Positions 52,063 to 60,194 of a DNA stretch of 64,000 bases are shown here, in pieces. The notes beneath the pieces are model-generated. The model was not told the origin of the DNA and searched no databases. It was given only the letters and a program-made list of their open reading frames with translations. This stretch comes from Salmonella enterica subsp. enterica serovar Choleraesuis. Lineage in GTDB: Bacteria; Pseudomonadota; Gammaproteobacteria; Enterobacterales; Enterobacteriaceae. The stretch covers positions 4,092,001 to 4,156,000 of the forward strand of contig AP025685.1 in assembly GCA_022846635.1 (NCBI GenBank). The letters are read 5' to 3'. Every line of letters starts with the position of its first letter. The stretch's first letter is position 1. A program made the translations under genes and the position numbers.

Positions 52063-52476
52063 TTACGCAGGCTGGCGTTTCACCATCAGATAGAATGCGG
52101 GCTCACGCGCAATCTCTCCGAGCAGTTCCACCAGCTGACGGCTCCAGTCGCACCAGGGTGCCGGAGCCGTATCACGCAGCGGCGCCATGGCTGTAGCCAG
52201 TAGCGACGTGTGGGTCGAATCAATGGTTATTTCACCAAAGGTAATCAACCCCTGCATTTTGCGCCTGGCTTCCCCCTGAGGCAACAACTCCAGCCAGGCC
52301 TGATACTGTTCCAGCGAGCATTCCATCTCGACGTTAAAACAGTCGATCACGCCAACGTGATGACCAATCGCCAGCGAGTAGTACATTACCTGACGACTCT
52401 CTTCCGGAATGGTGTCTTTACTGTCGAGAAATTTCTGGCGCAGCGACCAGAACACGACTTTTTGGGCTTCAGACAT
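52063..52476 (-). CDS. hyfJ: Formate hydrogenlyase-2 accessory protein HyfJ (HycH family)
   Basis: A 137-residue protein of the HycH/HyfJ family, needed for hydrogenase assembly in the cytosol. VMYYSLAIGHHVGVIDCFNVEM and GEARRKMQGLITFGEITID are the recognisable blocks. The ATG at 52476 overlaps the hyfI stop by eight bases (TATGTCTGA), indicating coupling. It is the last gene of the operon. The longer reading lies entirely within hyfI and was rejected. Confidence 0.92.
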   Translation of the reverse strand: MSEAQKVVFWSLRQKFLDSKDTIPEESRQVMYYSLAIGHHVGVIDCFNVEMECSLEQYQAWLELLPQGEARRKMQGLITFGEITIDSTHTSLLATAMAPLRDTAPAPWCDWSRQLVELLGEIAREPAFYLMVKRQPA

Positions 52477-53254
52477 AGCGGCTGTCTCCCGCCACCTGCT
52501 GTAGCAGCTGACGCACCACTTCATTCAGACGCGGGTCTTCGGCATCTTCCAGCCATTTTTCTACCCGCATCAACCCCTGCAACAAATTATCGCCGCCCTG
52601 CAACAGGCCGAACATATGGTCGGTAATTTCACGGCCCTGGCGGTATCCGGCCAGACGCCGGGCGTTGCGCTCTACCGCCACGCGCAGTGCCAGCGGCACG
52701 GCAGGCAGCAGAACCTCAGCCTTAGATTCGGCGGGCTGTTGATAATCCACACCTTTCAGCTTCTGATCCAGTAAACCCAGCGCAACGGCAAAACCGTGAA
52801 TAGTGGCGGCAGGCGTTGGCGGGCAGCCAGGGATCCAGACATCAATCGGGACGATAGATTCGCTGCCGCCCCAGACGCTATACAGGTCGTGGAAAATACC
52901 GCCGCCCACGCCGCAGGCCCCGTAAGAGATGCAGATTTTCGGATCAGGGGCCGATTCATAAGCACGCAGCGCCGGAACGCGCATCGAACGCGTCACCGCG
53001 CCGGTAAACAGCAATATATCGGCATGACGCGGTGAAGCGACTACTTTAATACCGAAGCGTTCAGCATCGAAAAGTGGCGTAATTGCTGCGAAAATCTCAA
53101 TTTCGCAACCGTTGCATCCGCCGCAGTCCACCCGGTACACGTAGGCAGAACGCTTAATATCCTGCAACAGAGTTTTCTTCAGCGTCGCCGCCTGCTCATC
53201 CAGCTTAATCGGCTGGCTGACGTGATGATTAAAGGTCGGTTCCGGTAGATTCAT
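52469..53254 (-). CDS. hyfI: Hydrogenase-4 small subunit HyfI
   Basis: A 261-residue NuoB/HycG-like subunit that holds the 4Fe-4S cluster next to the NiFe site. Cluster cysteines lie in CGGCNGCEIE, SYGACGVGGG and WIPGCPPTP. It forms the catalytic pair with HyfG on the cytosolic face of the membrane. Slightly longer than E. coli HyfI. It overlaps hyfH by 26 bp at its start. Confidence 0.94.
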   Translation of the reverse strand: MNLPEPTFNHHVSQPIKLDEQAATLKKTLLQDIKRSAYVYRVDCGGCNGCEIEIFAAITPLFDAERFGIKVVASPRHADILLFTGAVTRSMRVPALRAYESAPDPKICISYGACGVGGGIFHDLYSVWGGSESIVPIDVWIPGCPPTPAATIHGFAVALGLLDQKLKGVDYQQPAESKAEVLLPAVPLALRVAVERNARRLAGYRQGREITDHMFGLLQGGDNLLQGLMRVEKWLEDAEDPRLNEVVRQLLQQVAGDSRYV

Positions 53255-53801
53255 GGCCGTCCGCTCCCAGGTTGTAGTGAATATTAGAACGCCCGTGGTT
53301 GCTTAGCGCCGCCTTACGTTTACAGGCCGGACAGGTCGAAAACTGTTCGCGCAGCGTGTTTACCGCCGCCAGGCTGGTGCCGGACTGCTCCAGCAAATCC
53401 ATAGCCAGAGACACCGATTTCTCCGGGGCAAAAGGCCGCTGACAGCTGCGGCAGTGCTGCAACCGGAAAGTTGCGCGCACGTAGAGATCTTCTTTGCGGG
53501 TCACCGCCAGCTCAAAATCTTCACTCAGATGGATGGCGCGAGTCGGGCATACCTCTTCACAGCGACCGCAGTAGATACAGCGGCCAAGAAACAGTTGCCA
53601 GATACGGGCATTTTCTTCCGGTTTAGTTTCCATAGTCAGCGCGTTAGCCGGGCAGGCCATCGTGCACGCACCACAGGCAATGCACTGTTCCGGATTCAGC
53701 TCCGGTTTACCCCGGAATCCGGGGCAGACTTCAAGCGGCTTAAACGGATACTTGACCGTGGTATCGCCGACTTTGAGTATCGTTTTGAATAACTTAAACA
53801 T
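53229..53801 (-). CDS. hyfH: Hydrogenase-4 iron-sulfur subunit HyfH
   Basis: A 190-residue NuoI/HycF-like ferredoxin subunit. Two full 4Fe-4S motifs, CIACGACTMACP and CIYCGRCEEVCP, are followed by extra CxxC pairs (CRSCQRPF, CPACKRKA) in the C-terminal half. It wires electrons toward HyfI. It starts ten bases after the hyfG stop. Confidence 0.94.
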   Translation of the reverse strand: MFKLFKTILKVGDTTVKYPFKPLEVCPGFRGKPELNPEQCIACGACTMACPANALTMETKPEENARIWQLFLGRCIYCGRCEEVCPTRAIHLSEDFELAVTRKEDLYVRATFRLQHCRSCQRPFAPEKSVSLAMDLLEQSGTSLAAVNTLREQFSTCPACKRKAALSNHGRSNIHYNLGADGHESTGTDL

Positions 53802-53811
53802 CGATGACTCC

Positions 53812-55539
53812 TTATTTCAGCGGCGAATTACGACGTTCAATGCCGTAACGCTCGATCTCTTTGTACGGTACGGTAGTGGACTTACGTTTTTTCACGTCCA
53901 CCAGCGTTACGCGGTCGGTACAGGAGTAACAAGGATCGAGGCTGCCGATAATCAGCGGCGCATCCGATACCGTATTTCCACGCAGCATATAGCGCAGCAC
54001 CGGCCAGTTGGCATAGGTGGCGGCGCGGCAACGCCAGCGGAACAGTTTTTGGTTATCGCCCAGCATGCTCCAGTGCACGTCTTCGCCGCGCGGTGCTTCA
54101 ACGTAACCCAGCGCAAATTTATTCGGCTTGTAAGTGAAGCCTTCGGTGAGCAGCGCCGTACCCGGCAGGTTATCCAGCGCGAACTCGATCATGGCCAGTG
54201 AATCAAAGGTCTCTTTCACTCGCACCATTACGCGGGAGAACACGTCACCGCCGTCGAAAGTAAACAGGGTTTTCGGCAGATTGCCGTAATCGGAATAGGG
54301 GTGATCGAAACGCATATCACGGGCAAAGCCGCTACCGCGAATCAACGGCCCTACCGGGCTAAAATCGCGGGCGACTTTACGGTCGAGAATGCCCACGCCC
54401 TGGGTGCGCTGTTCCATATTCGGCGTCGACAGCAAAATTTCCACCAGCTCGGAAACTTCGGCGCGCATCTCACGCACCAGCTGGATAGTTTTCACCCGCT
54501 GCTCTTTGAGAATATCGCGGCGCACCCCGCCAATCAGGTTCAGACCGTAAGTTTTGCGCGAGCCGGTCAACAACTCAGCCATCATCATCGACTTTTCACG
54601 CACCCGGAAGAACTGCATAAAGCCCGCGTCAAAACCAACAAAGTGGCATGACAGGCCGAGGTTCAGCAGATGGCTGTGCAGACGCTCAACCTCCAGCAGT
54701 ACCGAACGGATAGTGTGCGCACGCTGCGGTACCTCAATACCCAGGGCATTCTCTACCGAGGTGGCGTAAGCCACGCTGTGGGCAAAACCGCAAATACCGC
54801 ATACACGATCCGAAAGGAAGGTCACTTCGTTGTAACCCATTCGGGTTTCCGCCAATTTTTCCATGCCACGATGGACATAGAACAGGCGGTAATCGGCATC
54901 AACAATCCGCTCACCGTCCACAAACAGACGGAAATGACCCGGTTCATCAGAGGTAATGTGCAGAGGACCAATCGGCACGATACGCGCCTCTTTGTCCTTC
55001 TCATTAATAAACTGATAGGTCTCAGTATCGGTGGTTGGTGCCGGACGCTGGCGATAATCCATCATATCTTTGCGCAGCGGGTACATTTCATCCGGCCAGT
55101 CATCTGGCAGCACCAGGCGGCGCTCATCCGGCAGTCCTACCGGCTTCAACCCGTACATATCGCGAATTTCACGCTCGCCCCAAACGGCGGCAGGCACTCT
55201 GGGCGTAACAGATGGGAACTCCAGCGAGTTGGCATCGACCAGCGCTTTTACCACCACCCAGCACTTCTCGCCCTCTTCCATCGACAGCGCGTAATAGACC
55301 GCGTAATGACCATTAAGCGTGCGCTCATCGTTGCCGAACAGCACCGGCAGCCAGCCGCCGTGCTGATAATAAAGATACTCAACGATATCCGGCAGCAGGT
55401 TGGTTTTGATGGTGATCGTCACCTGATCCGCAGTCTGGCGCTCTTCGTCCAGAATACCGCCTGGAAACTGCTGACGGACAGCGGCCAGATATGCCCCGCC
55501 ACGCTGTTCGTTGTTGTTAACGCTACTCAAATAACTCAC
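53812..55539 (-). CDS. hyfG: Hydrogenase-4 large (NiFe) subunit HyfG
   Basis: A 575-residue catalytic subunit. The N-terminal ~170 residues resemble the Complex I 30-kDa subunit, and the rest the 49-kDa/NiFe large subunit. Nickel cysteines are in DRVCGICGFAHS and DPCYSCTDR. After the last Arg, a 32-residue tail (VTLVDVKK...SPLK) matches in length the peptide HycI removes from E. coli HycE. The GTG at 55539 is chosen: GGAG sits seven bases upstream and the protein then starts like E. coli HyfG. The longer in-frame reading lies in hyfF. Confidence 0.95.
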   Translation of the reverse strand: MSYLSSVNNNEQRGGAYLAAVRQQFPGGILDEERQTADQVTITIKTNLLPDIVEYLYYQHGGWLPVLFGNDERTLNGHYAVYYALSMEEGEKCWVVVKALVDANSLEFPSVTPRVPAAVWGEREIRDMYGLKPVGLPDERRLVLPDDWPDEMYPLRKDMMDYRQRPAPTTDTETYQFINEKDKEARIVPIGPLHITSDEPGHFRLFVDGERIVDADYRLFYVHRGMEKLAETRMGYNEVTFLSDRVCGICGFAHSVAYATSVENALGIEVPQRAHTIRSVLLEVERLHSHLLNLGLSCHFVGFDAGFMQFFRVREKSMMMAELLTGSRKTYGLNLIGGVRRDILKEQRVKTIQLVREMRAEVSELVEILLSTPNMEQRTQGVGILDRKVARDFSPVGPLIRGSGFARDMRFDHPYSDYGNLPKTLFTFDGGDVFSRVMVRVKETFDSLAMIEFALDNLPGTALLTEGFTYKPNKFALGYVEAPRGEDVHWSMLGDNQKLFRWRCRAATYANWPVLRYMLRGNTVSDAPLIIGSLDPCYSCTDRVTLVDVKKRKSTTVPYKEIERYGIERRNSPLK

Positions 55540-55540
55540 T

Positions 55541-57112
55541 TTACTTCTCCAGAACAAGGTGGGAGGTGGCCGCTGTATCAACGGCCCACGGCCACGGATA
55601 CGCAGCCGGTTTGGAAGAATCGATAGAAAGCACCTGACCGGCTGCCCCTTCAAGCAGTTGAACTACCGGGCGCGGAATATGGGTACCCATCACCAGCATG
55701 GCGATCAGCAGTAGCGCCATAGGCAGTGTGGTCAGCCACCCCAGTTCACCGCGCGTTACCTCTTCCGGTGGTGCGGCAAACAGCACTTTAGCGACCATGC
55801 GCACCAGCCCGCCAAGCACAACGGTCAGTAACAGCAGCAGGACGATAGTCAGCACAATGTGGCCTTTCGCCAGACCCGCGGTCACGGTCATAAACTCGCT
55901 CAGAAACACGTTGAACGGCGGCATCCCACCCAGCGCCAGAGCACCCCCGGCCAGCAATACCGCGCTGAATGGCATAACTTTCAGCATGCCTTTCACCACC
56001 GACAGATTGCGGGTACCGTACTTGAGCAGCACGTTGCCGGAGCCGCAAAACAGCAGAGCTTTAGCAAGGCTATGGTTGATGGTGTGCAGTAATGCGGCCA
56101 GTACACCCAACGGCCCGCCAATACCGAGCGCCACGGCGATAAGGCCCATATTCTCAACGCTGGAATAGGCCAGCAGACGTTTAATGTCCTGTTGAACCAG
56201 GATAAAGAAGGCAGCCACCGCCACTGACAGCAAACCGAACACAATCAGCAGCGTATTCAAAAATTCACTGCCAATGGCGTGACTGATTATCATGTAGAAC
56301 CGCACTATCACCAGCAGCGCGCAGTTGAGCAGTGCCGCAGACAGCAGCGCACTGGTCGGGCTTGGCGCTTCACTATGTGCGTCCGGCAGCCAGGCGTGCA
56401 TCGGGAACAGACCGGTTTTCGTCCCAAAGCCAATCAGGATGAAAACAAAAGCCAGGTGCATCAAGGTGCTATCAAGCTGGCCGGCGTGTTTGAGCACCTC
56501 AGTCCAGAAAATAGCGTGGTCCGGATCAGGCATAAAGCTGGCGGCGTTGGCATACACCAGAATGGTGCCGAACAGGCCAAAAGCGACGCCCACGGTACAG
56601 ATAACGATATATTTCCAGGCCGCTTCCAGCGAAGAACGCTGGCCGTAAATGCCCACCAAAAACGCTGAGCTGAGAGTGGTCGCTTCGATAGCCGCCCACA
56701 TCACTATCAGGTTGTTACTGGTTACCACCAGCAGCATGGTGAAGATAAACAGGTGGAAAAAACCGTAGTAGTTACAGAGCGTGCCGACACTGACTTCACC
56801 GTGGCGCACCTCATGGCCCATATAGCCAATGGAGTACAACCCGGTAATAAACCCGACAATGCCTAGCACCGCCAGAAACAGCGCCCCAAGGTAATCCAGA
56901 TGCAGCCAGTTATGGCCAGCGAACAGTTCGCCCTCGGCCATCGTTTTAGTGACAGCTAAACCGGCGACTACCAGCAGCGCAAAGATCCCCACGGTATGCA
57001 GAGCGGTCACCAGACCGCGCGCCGCCCCTCCGGCGCAGCGGCTGGCGAAGGCCAGCAGCGATACCGCCAGCGGTATCAGAAGTAATAAGGTAAACATCTC
57101 ATTGTGACTCAT
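55541..57112 (-). CDS. hyfF: Hydrogenase-4 membrane subunit HyfF (antiporter-like)
   Basis: A 523-residue integral membrane protein of the NuoL/M/N, Mrp-type antiporter family, with about 14 helices. GTKTGLFPMHAWLPDAHSEAPSPTSALLSAAL contains the conserved Lys/His proton-path block; KRLLAYSSVENMG and HTINHSLAKALLF are further family motifs. This subunit is found in hyf but not hyc operons and so fixes the operon type. It is expected to help pump protons or sodium. Confidence 0.94.
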   Translation of the reverse strand: MSHNEMFTLLLLIPLAVSLLAFASRCAGGAARGLVTALHTVGIFALLVVAGLAVTKTMAEGELFAGHNWLHLDYLGALFLAVLGIVGFITGLYSIGYMGHEVRHGEVSVGTLCNYYGFFHLFIFTMLLVVTSNNLIVMWAAIEATTLSSAFLVGIYGQRSSLEAAWKYIVICTVGVAFGLFGTILVYANAASFMPDPDHAIFWTEVLKHAGQLDSTLMHLAFVFILIGFGTKTGLFPMHAWLPDAHSEAPSPTSALLSAALLNCALLVIVRFYMIISHAIGSEFLNTLLIVFGLLSVAVAAFFILVQQDIKRLLAYSSVENMGLIAVALGIGGPLGVLAALLHTINHSLAKALLFCGSGNVLLKYGTRNLSVVKGMLKVMPFSAVLLAGGALALGGMPPFNVFLSEFMTVTAGLAKGHIVLTIVLLLLLTVVLGGLVRMVAKVLFAAPPEEVTRGELGWLTTLPMALLLIAMLVMGTHIPRPVVQLLEGAAGQVLSIDSSKPAAYPWPWAVDTAATSHLVLEK

Positions 57113-57116
57113 TGAC

Positions 57117-57767
57117 TTACCCCTTGAGCGCCGTCAGTTGATCCACATCCAGGGTACCGATGGTGCTCCAGATTTTGCGGGCCAGAATGACCATGACAAT
57201 CACCGCAAAGATGGCGTCAGTGGCGATACCAATCTCCACCAGCTCCGGCGCACGCCAGGCCAGCAGCGCCAGCACCAGGTGCGAGCCGTTCTCCATCAGG
57301 CAGTAACCAAATACCTGCTTGAGAATGTTGCGCTGGCTGACAATACACAGCAGCCCCAGCAAAAAGTGGCCCAGGGCCACGGCCAGAGCCGGTTTCAGCC
57401 CGGCCAGCATCGGCAGAGCTACCGGACGAACCACCCAGGCGCATAGCAGCACGATAACCGCCGCGCAAAACACCAGCATCGCAGGACCAATCAGGCTATG
57501 GCCCGCGGCAGGCGTCGCCATCTTGCGAAACGCATAACCCATAATTACCGGCACCAGCACCACTTTGGTAATGAAGGCGCTCAGCGCCCACATCCGCAGT
57601 TGTTCCGCATCCAGCAGATAAGAGAGGGTGAAGAAAATAGACACCAGCAACAGCGACTGCACCGCATACAGCCAGCAGGAGGCGCTGTAACGGCGGGCGC
57701 CGATTACCAGAAGCGAGGTGAACATCATTAGCCCCGCCAGATTGTTAACGATTAAAGTTCCGGTCAT
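57117..57767 (-). CDS. hyfE: Hydrogenase-4 membrane subunit HyfE
   Basis: A 216-residue membrane protein with six or seven helices, related to NuoK-like subunits. LKPALAVALGHFLLGLLCIVSQRNIL and FGYCLMENGSHLVLALLAWRAPELVEIG are strong matches to E. coli HyfE, which is also 216 residues from the same ATG. A GTG directly before it (57770) is a less likely start. Specific to hyf-type hydrogenases. Confidence 0.94.
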   Translation of the reverse strand: MTGTLIVNNLAGLMMFTSLLVIGARRYSASCWLYAVQSLLLVSIFFTLSYLLDAEQLRMWALSAFITKVVLVPVIMGYAFRKMATPAAGHSLIGPAMLVFCAAVIVLLCAWVVRPVALPMLAGLKPALAVALGHFLLGLLCIVSQRNILKQVFGYCLMENGSHLVLALLAWRAPELVEIGIATDAIFAVIVMVILARKIWSTIGTLDVDQLTALKG

Positions 57768-57778
57768 CACTTATTCCC

Positions 57779-59218
57779 TCAACTCAGCCAGCCTGCGGCA
57801 ATCACGCTGGAGCACAGCGACATCACCACCAGAACAATCAGCACCAGACGCATCGAAAACGGCAGCGGCGCAGCCTCGGCAACCGCTTCACTCGGCTGGC
57901 CTGGCACTACGCGGCCAAACCAGTAAGTAAACCAGCCGAAACTCGCTACCGACTCAATCAACACCAGCGCCATAACCGGTATCAGCACCCAGAACTGCGA
58001 CGACAGGGAAAAACCTGCCGCGAAGATAGGGAATTTGCTGAAAAAGCCGTTAAACGGTGGCACGCCGGTAATTGCCAGCGCGGCCACACAGAACCCCACG
58101 CCCAGCAGCGGCATCTTTTGCAGCAGGCCGCTGATTTTCGGCAGCATGCGGGTACCGCAGCTGTAGCTCAGGGAGCCCGCCACCAGGAAGAACAGGCTCT
58201 TGGCAAAGGCATGGTTGAAGATGTAAGCCACGCCGCCATCGAAGGCTTCACGCGAACCAAAAATCGACAGGGAGAGTGCCAGGAAGATATAAGAGAGCTG
58301 GGTTATGGTTGACCAGGCCAGCAGGCGCTTCATATCCTTCTGCGGCAGATACATTAGAAAGCCGTAAATCAGCGTGATGGTCGCCATGGTTATCCCGACC
58401 CAACCAATCACATGCGGCACGTTGCCACCTTCCAGGATCGCGCGGGCAAAGATATAAACCCCCACCTTAACCATCGAAGCCGCGTGCAAATAGGCACTGA
58501 CAGGGGTTGGCGCTTCCATCGCATCCGGCAGCCAGGCCTGAAGCGGCAGCTGAGCCGACTTGCCCCATGCGGCAAATAAAATACCGCCGTAGACAATGTA
58601 GCTGGCAGAACCGCTAAGCTGACTCAGCGCGCTAAGAGCAAAGGTACCGGTATTCACAAACAGCGTTGCCGCCGCCAGAAACAGCCCCAGCGAGCCAACG
58701 TGGGTAATCAGCAGAGCCTTCATCGCCGAACGCTGGGATTTCTCAGACTGGTAGTAACCAATCAGCGCCCAGGAGCAACCGCCGGTAATTTCAAAAAACA
58801 GCAGTTGTCCCAGAATGGTCGATGACAGTACCAAACCGACCATCGCACCGATAAACACCAGTAAAAACGCGTAGTAGCGATTACCGCCTTCATGGGGATG
58901 TTCACGGTTAGCGTTGGTCAGATAGCCCATTGAATAAATGCTCACCAGCAGCCCGAGGAAGACGACGGCGAAGACAATAAGCGTACTGACTTTATCGAAC
59001 GTGAAACCAAACAATGCCGTATTCCCGGCGGACAGCAGCGTGACGGTAGTCGCCACTTTGCCGCCCGCGAGGAAAGCGTAGCCAAGCAACACGGTGCCCA
59101 GCGTGGCGATAAGCGCCACCAGGCTACACAGCCATTTGGCAGACCGCTGTGGTGCACAGGCCACCACCAGTGCGCCGATAAACGGCACCAGCAGGGTCAT
59201 CAGAGCAATATTTTCCAT
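57779..59218 (-). CDS. hyfD: Hydrogenase-4 membrane subunit HyfD (antiporter-like)
   Basis: A 479-residue NuoL/M/N-family subunit. GKSAQLPLQAWLPDAMEAPTPVSAYLHAASMVK is the key conserved stretch, with KRLLAWSTITQLSYIF and FNHAFAKSLFFLVAGSLSYSCGTR after it. Length equals E. coli HyfD (479). Together with HyfB and HyfF it gives this enzyme three antiporter-like subunits, against one in Hyd-3. Confidence 0.94.
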   Translation of the reverse strand: MENIALMTLLVPFIGALVVACAPQRSAKWLCSLVALIATLGTVLLGYAFLAGGKVATTVTLLSAGNTALFGFTFDKVSTLIVFAVVFLGLLVSIYSMGYLTNANREHPHEGGNRYYAFLLVFIGAMVGLVLSSTILGQLLFFEITGGCSWALIGYYQSEKSQRSAMKALLITHVGSLGLFLAAATLFVNTGTFALSALSQLSGSASYIVYGGILFAAWGKSAQLPLQAWLPDAMEAPTPVSAYLHAASMVKVGVYIFARAILEGGNVPHVIGWVGITMATITLIYGFLMYLPQKDMKRLLAWSTITQLSYIFLALSLSIFGSREAFDGGVAYIFNHAFAKSLFFLVAGSLSYSCGTRMLPKISGLLQKMPLLGVGFCVAALAITGVPPFNGFFSKFPIFAAGFSLSSQFWVLIPVMALVLIESVASFGWFTYWFGRVVPGQPSEAVAEAAPLPFSMRLVLIVLVVMSLCSSVIAAGWLS

Positions 59219-59233
59219 ACAGGTCGCAGCTCC

Positions 59234-60181
59234 TTACAGACCGGTTAACCAGAAGACGTAAGCCAGCACCGCAATGCTGAAACCTACCCAGGTCACGTGA
59301 TGGGTGAGCAGGAAGCGACCGCGCGCCAGGCCGTTCTCTACCAGAGAAGCCAGCACGAACACCACCAACAGTTTGATAATCAGCCAGACCAGTGCCAGCA
59401 GCAGCGCACCTACAGAGAGCGTCGCCGCCGCGCCGAATGGGCAGAACACGGCGATAAACAGCCCGGCAACGACCACCTGCTTCAGACCAATGCCCCACTT
59501 CACCAGACCCAGACCGGCACCGGAGTACTCGGTGAGCGGCCCTTCCTGAAGTTCCTGCTCCGCCTCTGCCACATCGAATGGGATTTTGCCCATCTCAATA
59601 AAGCTGGCGAAGCCGCAGGCAATTAGCGCCATCAGCGTGGCAACCGGTGCCGTCCAGCCCTGCGACAGGGTTGCGCTGATAGTTCCCAGGTTGGTAGAAC
59701 CAGCCATCAGCGCCACCACCAGCAGGCCCAGAATCAGCATGGGTTCTACCAGGATACCCAGCGTCAGCTCACGGCTGGCCCCCAGCCCGGCAAACGGGCT
59801 GCCGGTATCCAGGCCGGAAAGCGCGAAGAAAAAGCGAAACAGCGCGAACAGATACAGCAGGGTAATTAAATCGCCCGCGCCGCCAAATGGTGAAGTGCGG
59901 GTCATCAGCGGCAGCGCCATCGCGACCACTAACATGCTGCTCAGTAGTACCCACGGCATTAACCGGAAGATAAAGCCGGACTGAGCCGGGCCGACTTCCT
60001 GGCGTTTCAGCAGCTTGGCGATATCGCGATAGTCCTGCCAGATACCCGGCCCGCGACGGGAGTGCATCCGGGCGCGGATTTGGCGCGAGATCCCGGTAAA
60101 CAGCGGCGTTAAGCCCAGCAAGACGGCGGCCTGGCATAGCGCAAACAGACCCATGGTCAGGCTGGGAGTTGGTTGTAACAT
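59234..60181 (-). CDS. hyfC: Hydrogenase-4 membrane anchor HyfC (NuoH-like)
   Basis: A 315-residue NuoH/HycD-like subunit that connects hydrophilic and membrane arms. PLFTGISRQIRARMHSRRGP near the N-terminus and IEMGKIPFDVAEAEQELQEGP in the middle are hallmarks. Three consecutive ATGs occur. The last (60181) sits eight bases from GGAGG and gives the E. coli length, so I chose it. The upstream ATGs overlap the ribosome site. Confidence 0.94.
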   Translation of the reverse strand: MLQPTPSLTMGLFALCQAAVLLGLTPLFTGISRQIRARMHSRRGPGIWQDYRDIAKLLKRQEVGPAQSGFIFRLMPWVLLSSMLVVAMALPLMTRTSPFGGAGDLITLLYLFALFRFFFALSGLDTGSPFAGLGASRELTLGILVEPMLILGLLVVALMAGSTNLGTISATLSQGWTAPVATLMALIACGFASFIEMGKIPFDVAEAEQELQEGPLTEYSGAGLGLVKWGIGLKQVVVAGLFIAVFCPFGAAATLSVGALLLALVWLIIKLLVVFVLASLVENGLARGRFLLTHHVTWVGFSIAVLAYVFWLTGL

Positions 60182-60194
60182 CATCATTCCCTCC

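Noticed and set aside
54670..55626. A 318-codon plus-strand open frame inside hyfG
   Set aside because: It is antisense to a strongly conserved gene, has no family resemblance and arises from the GC-rich codon pattern.
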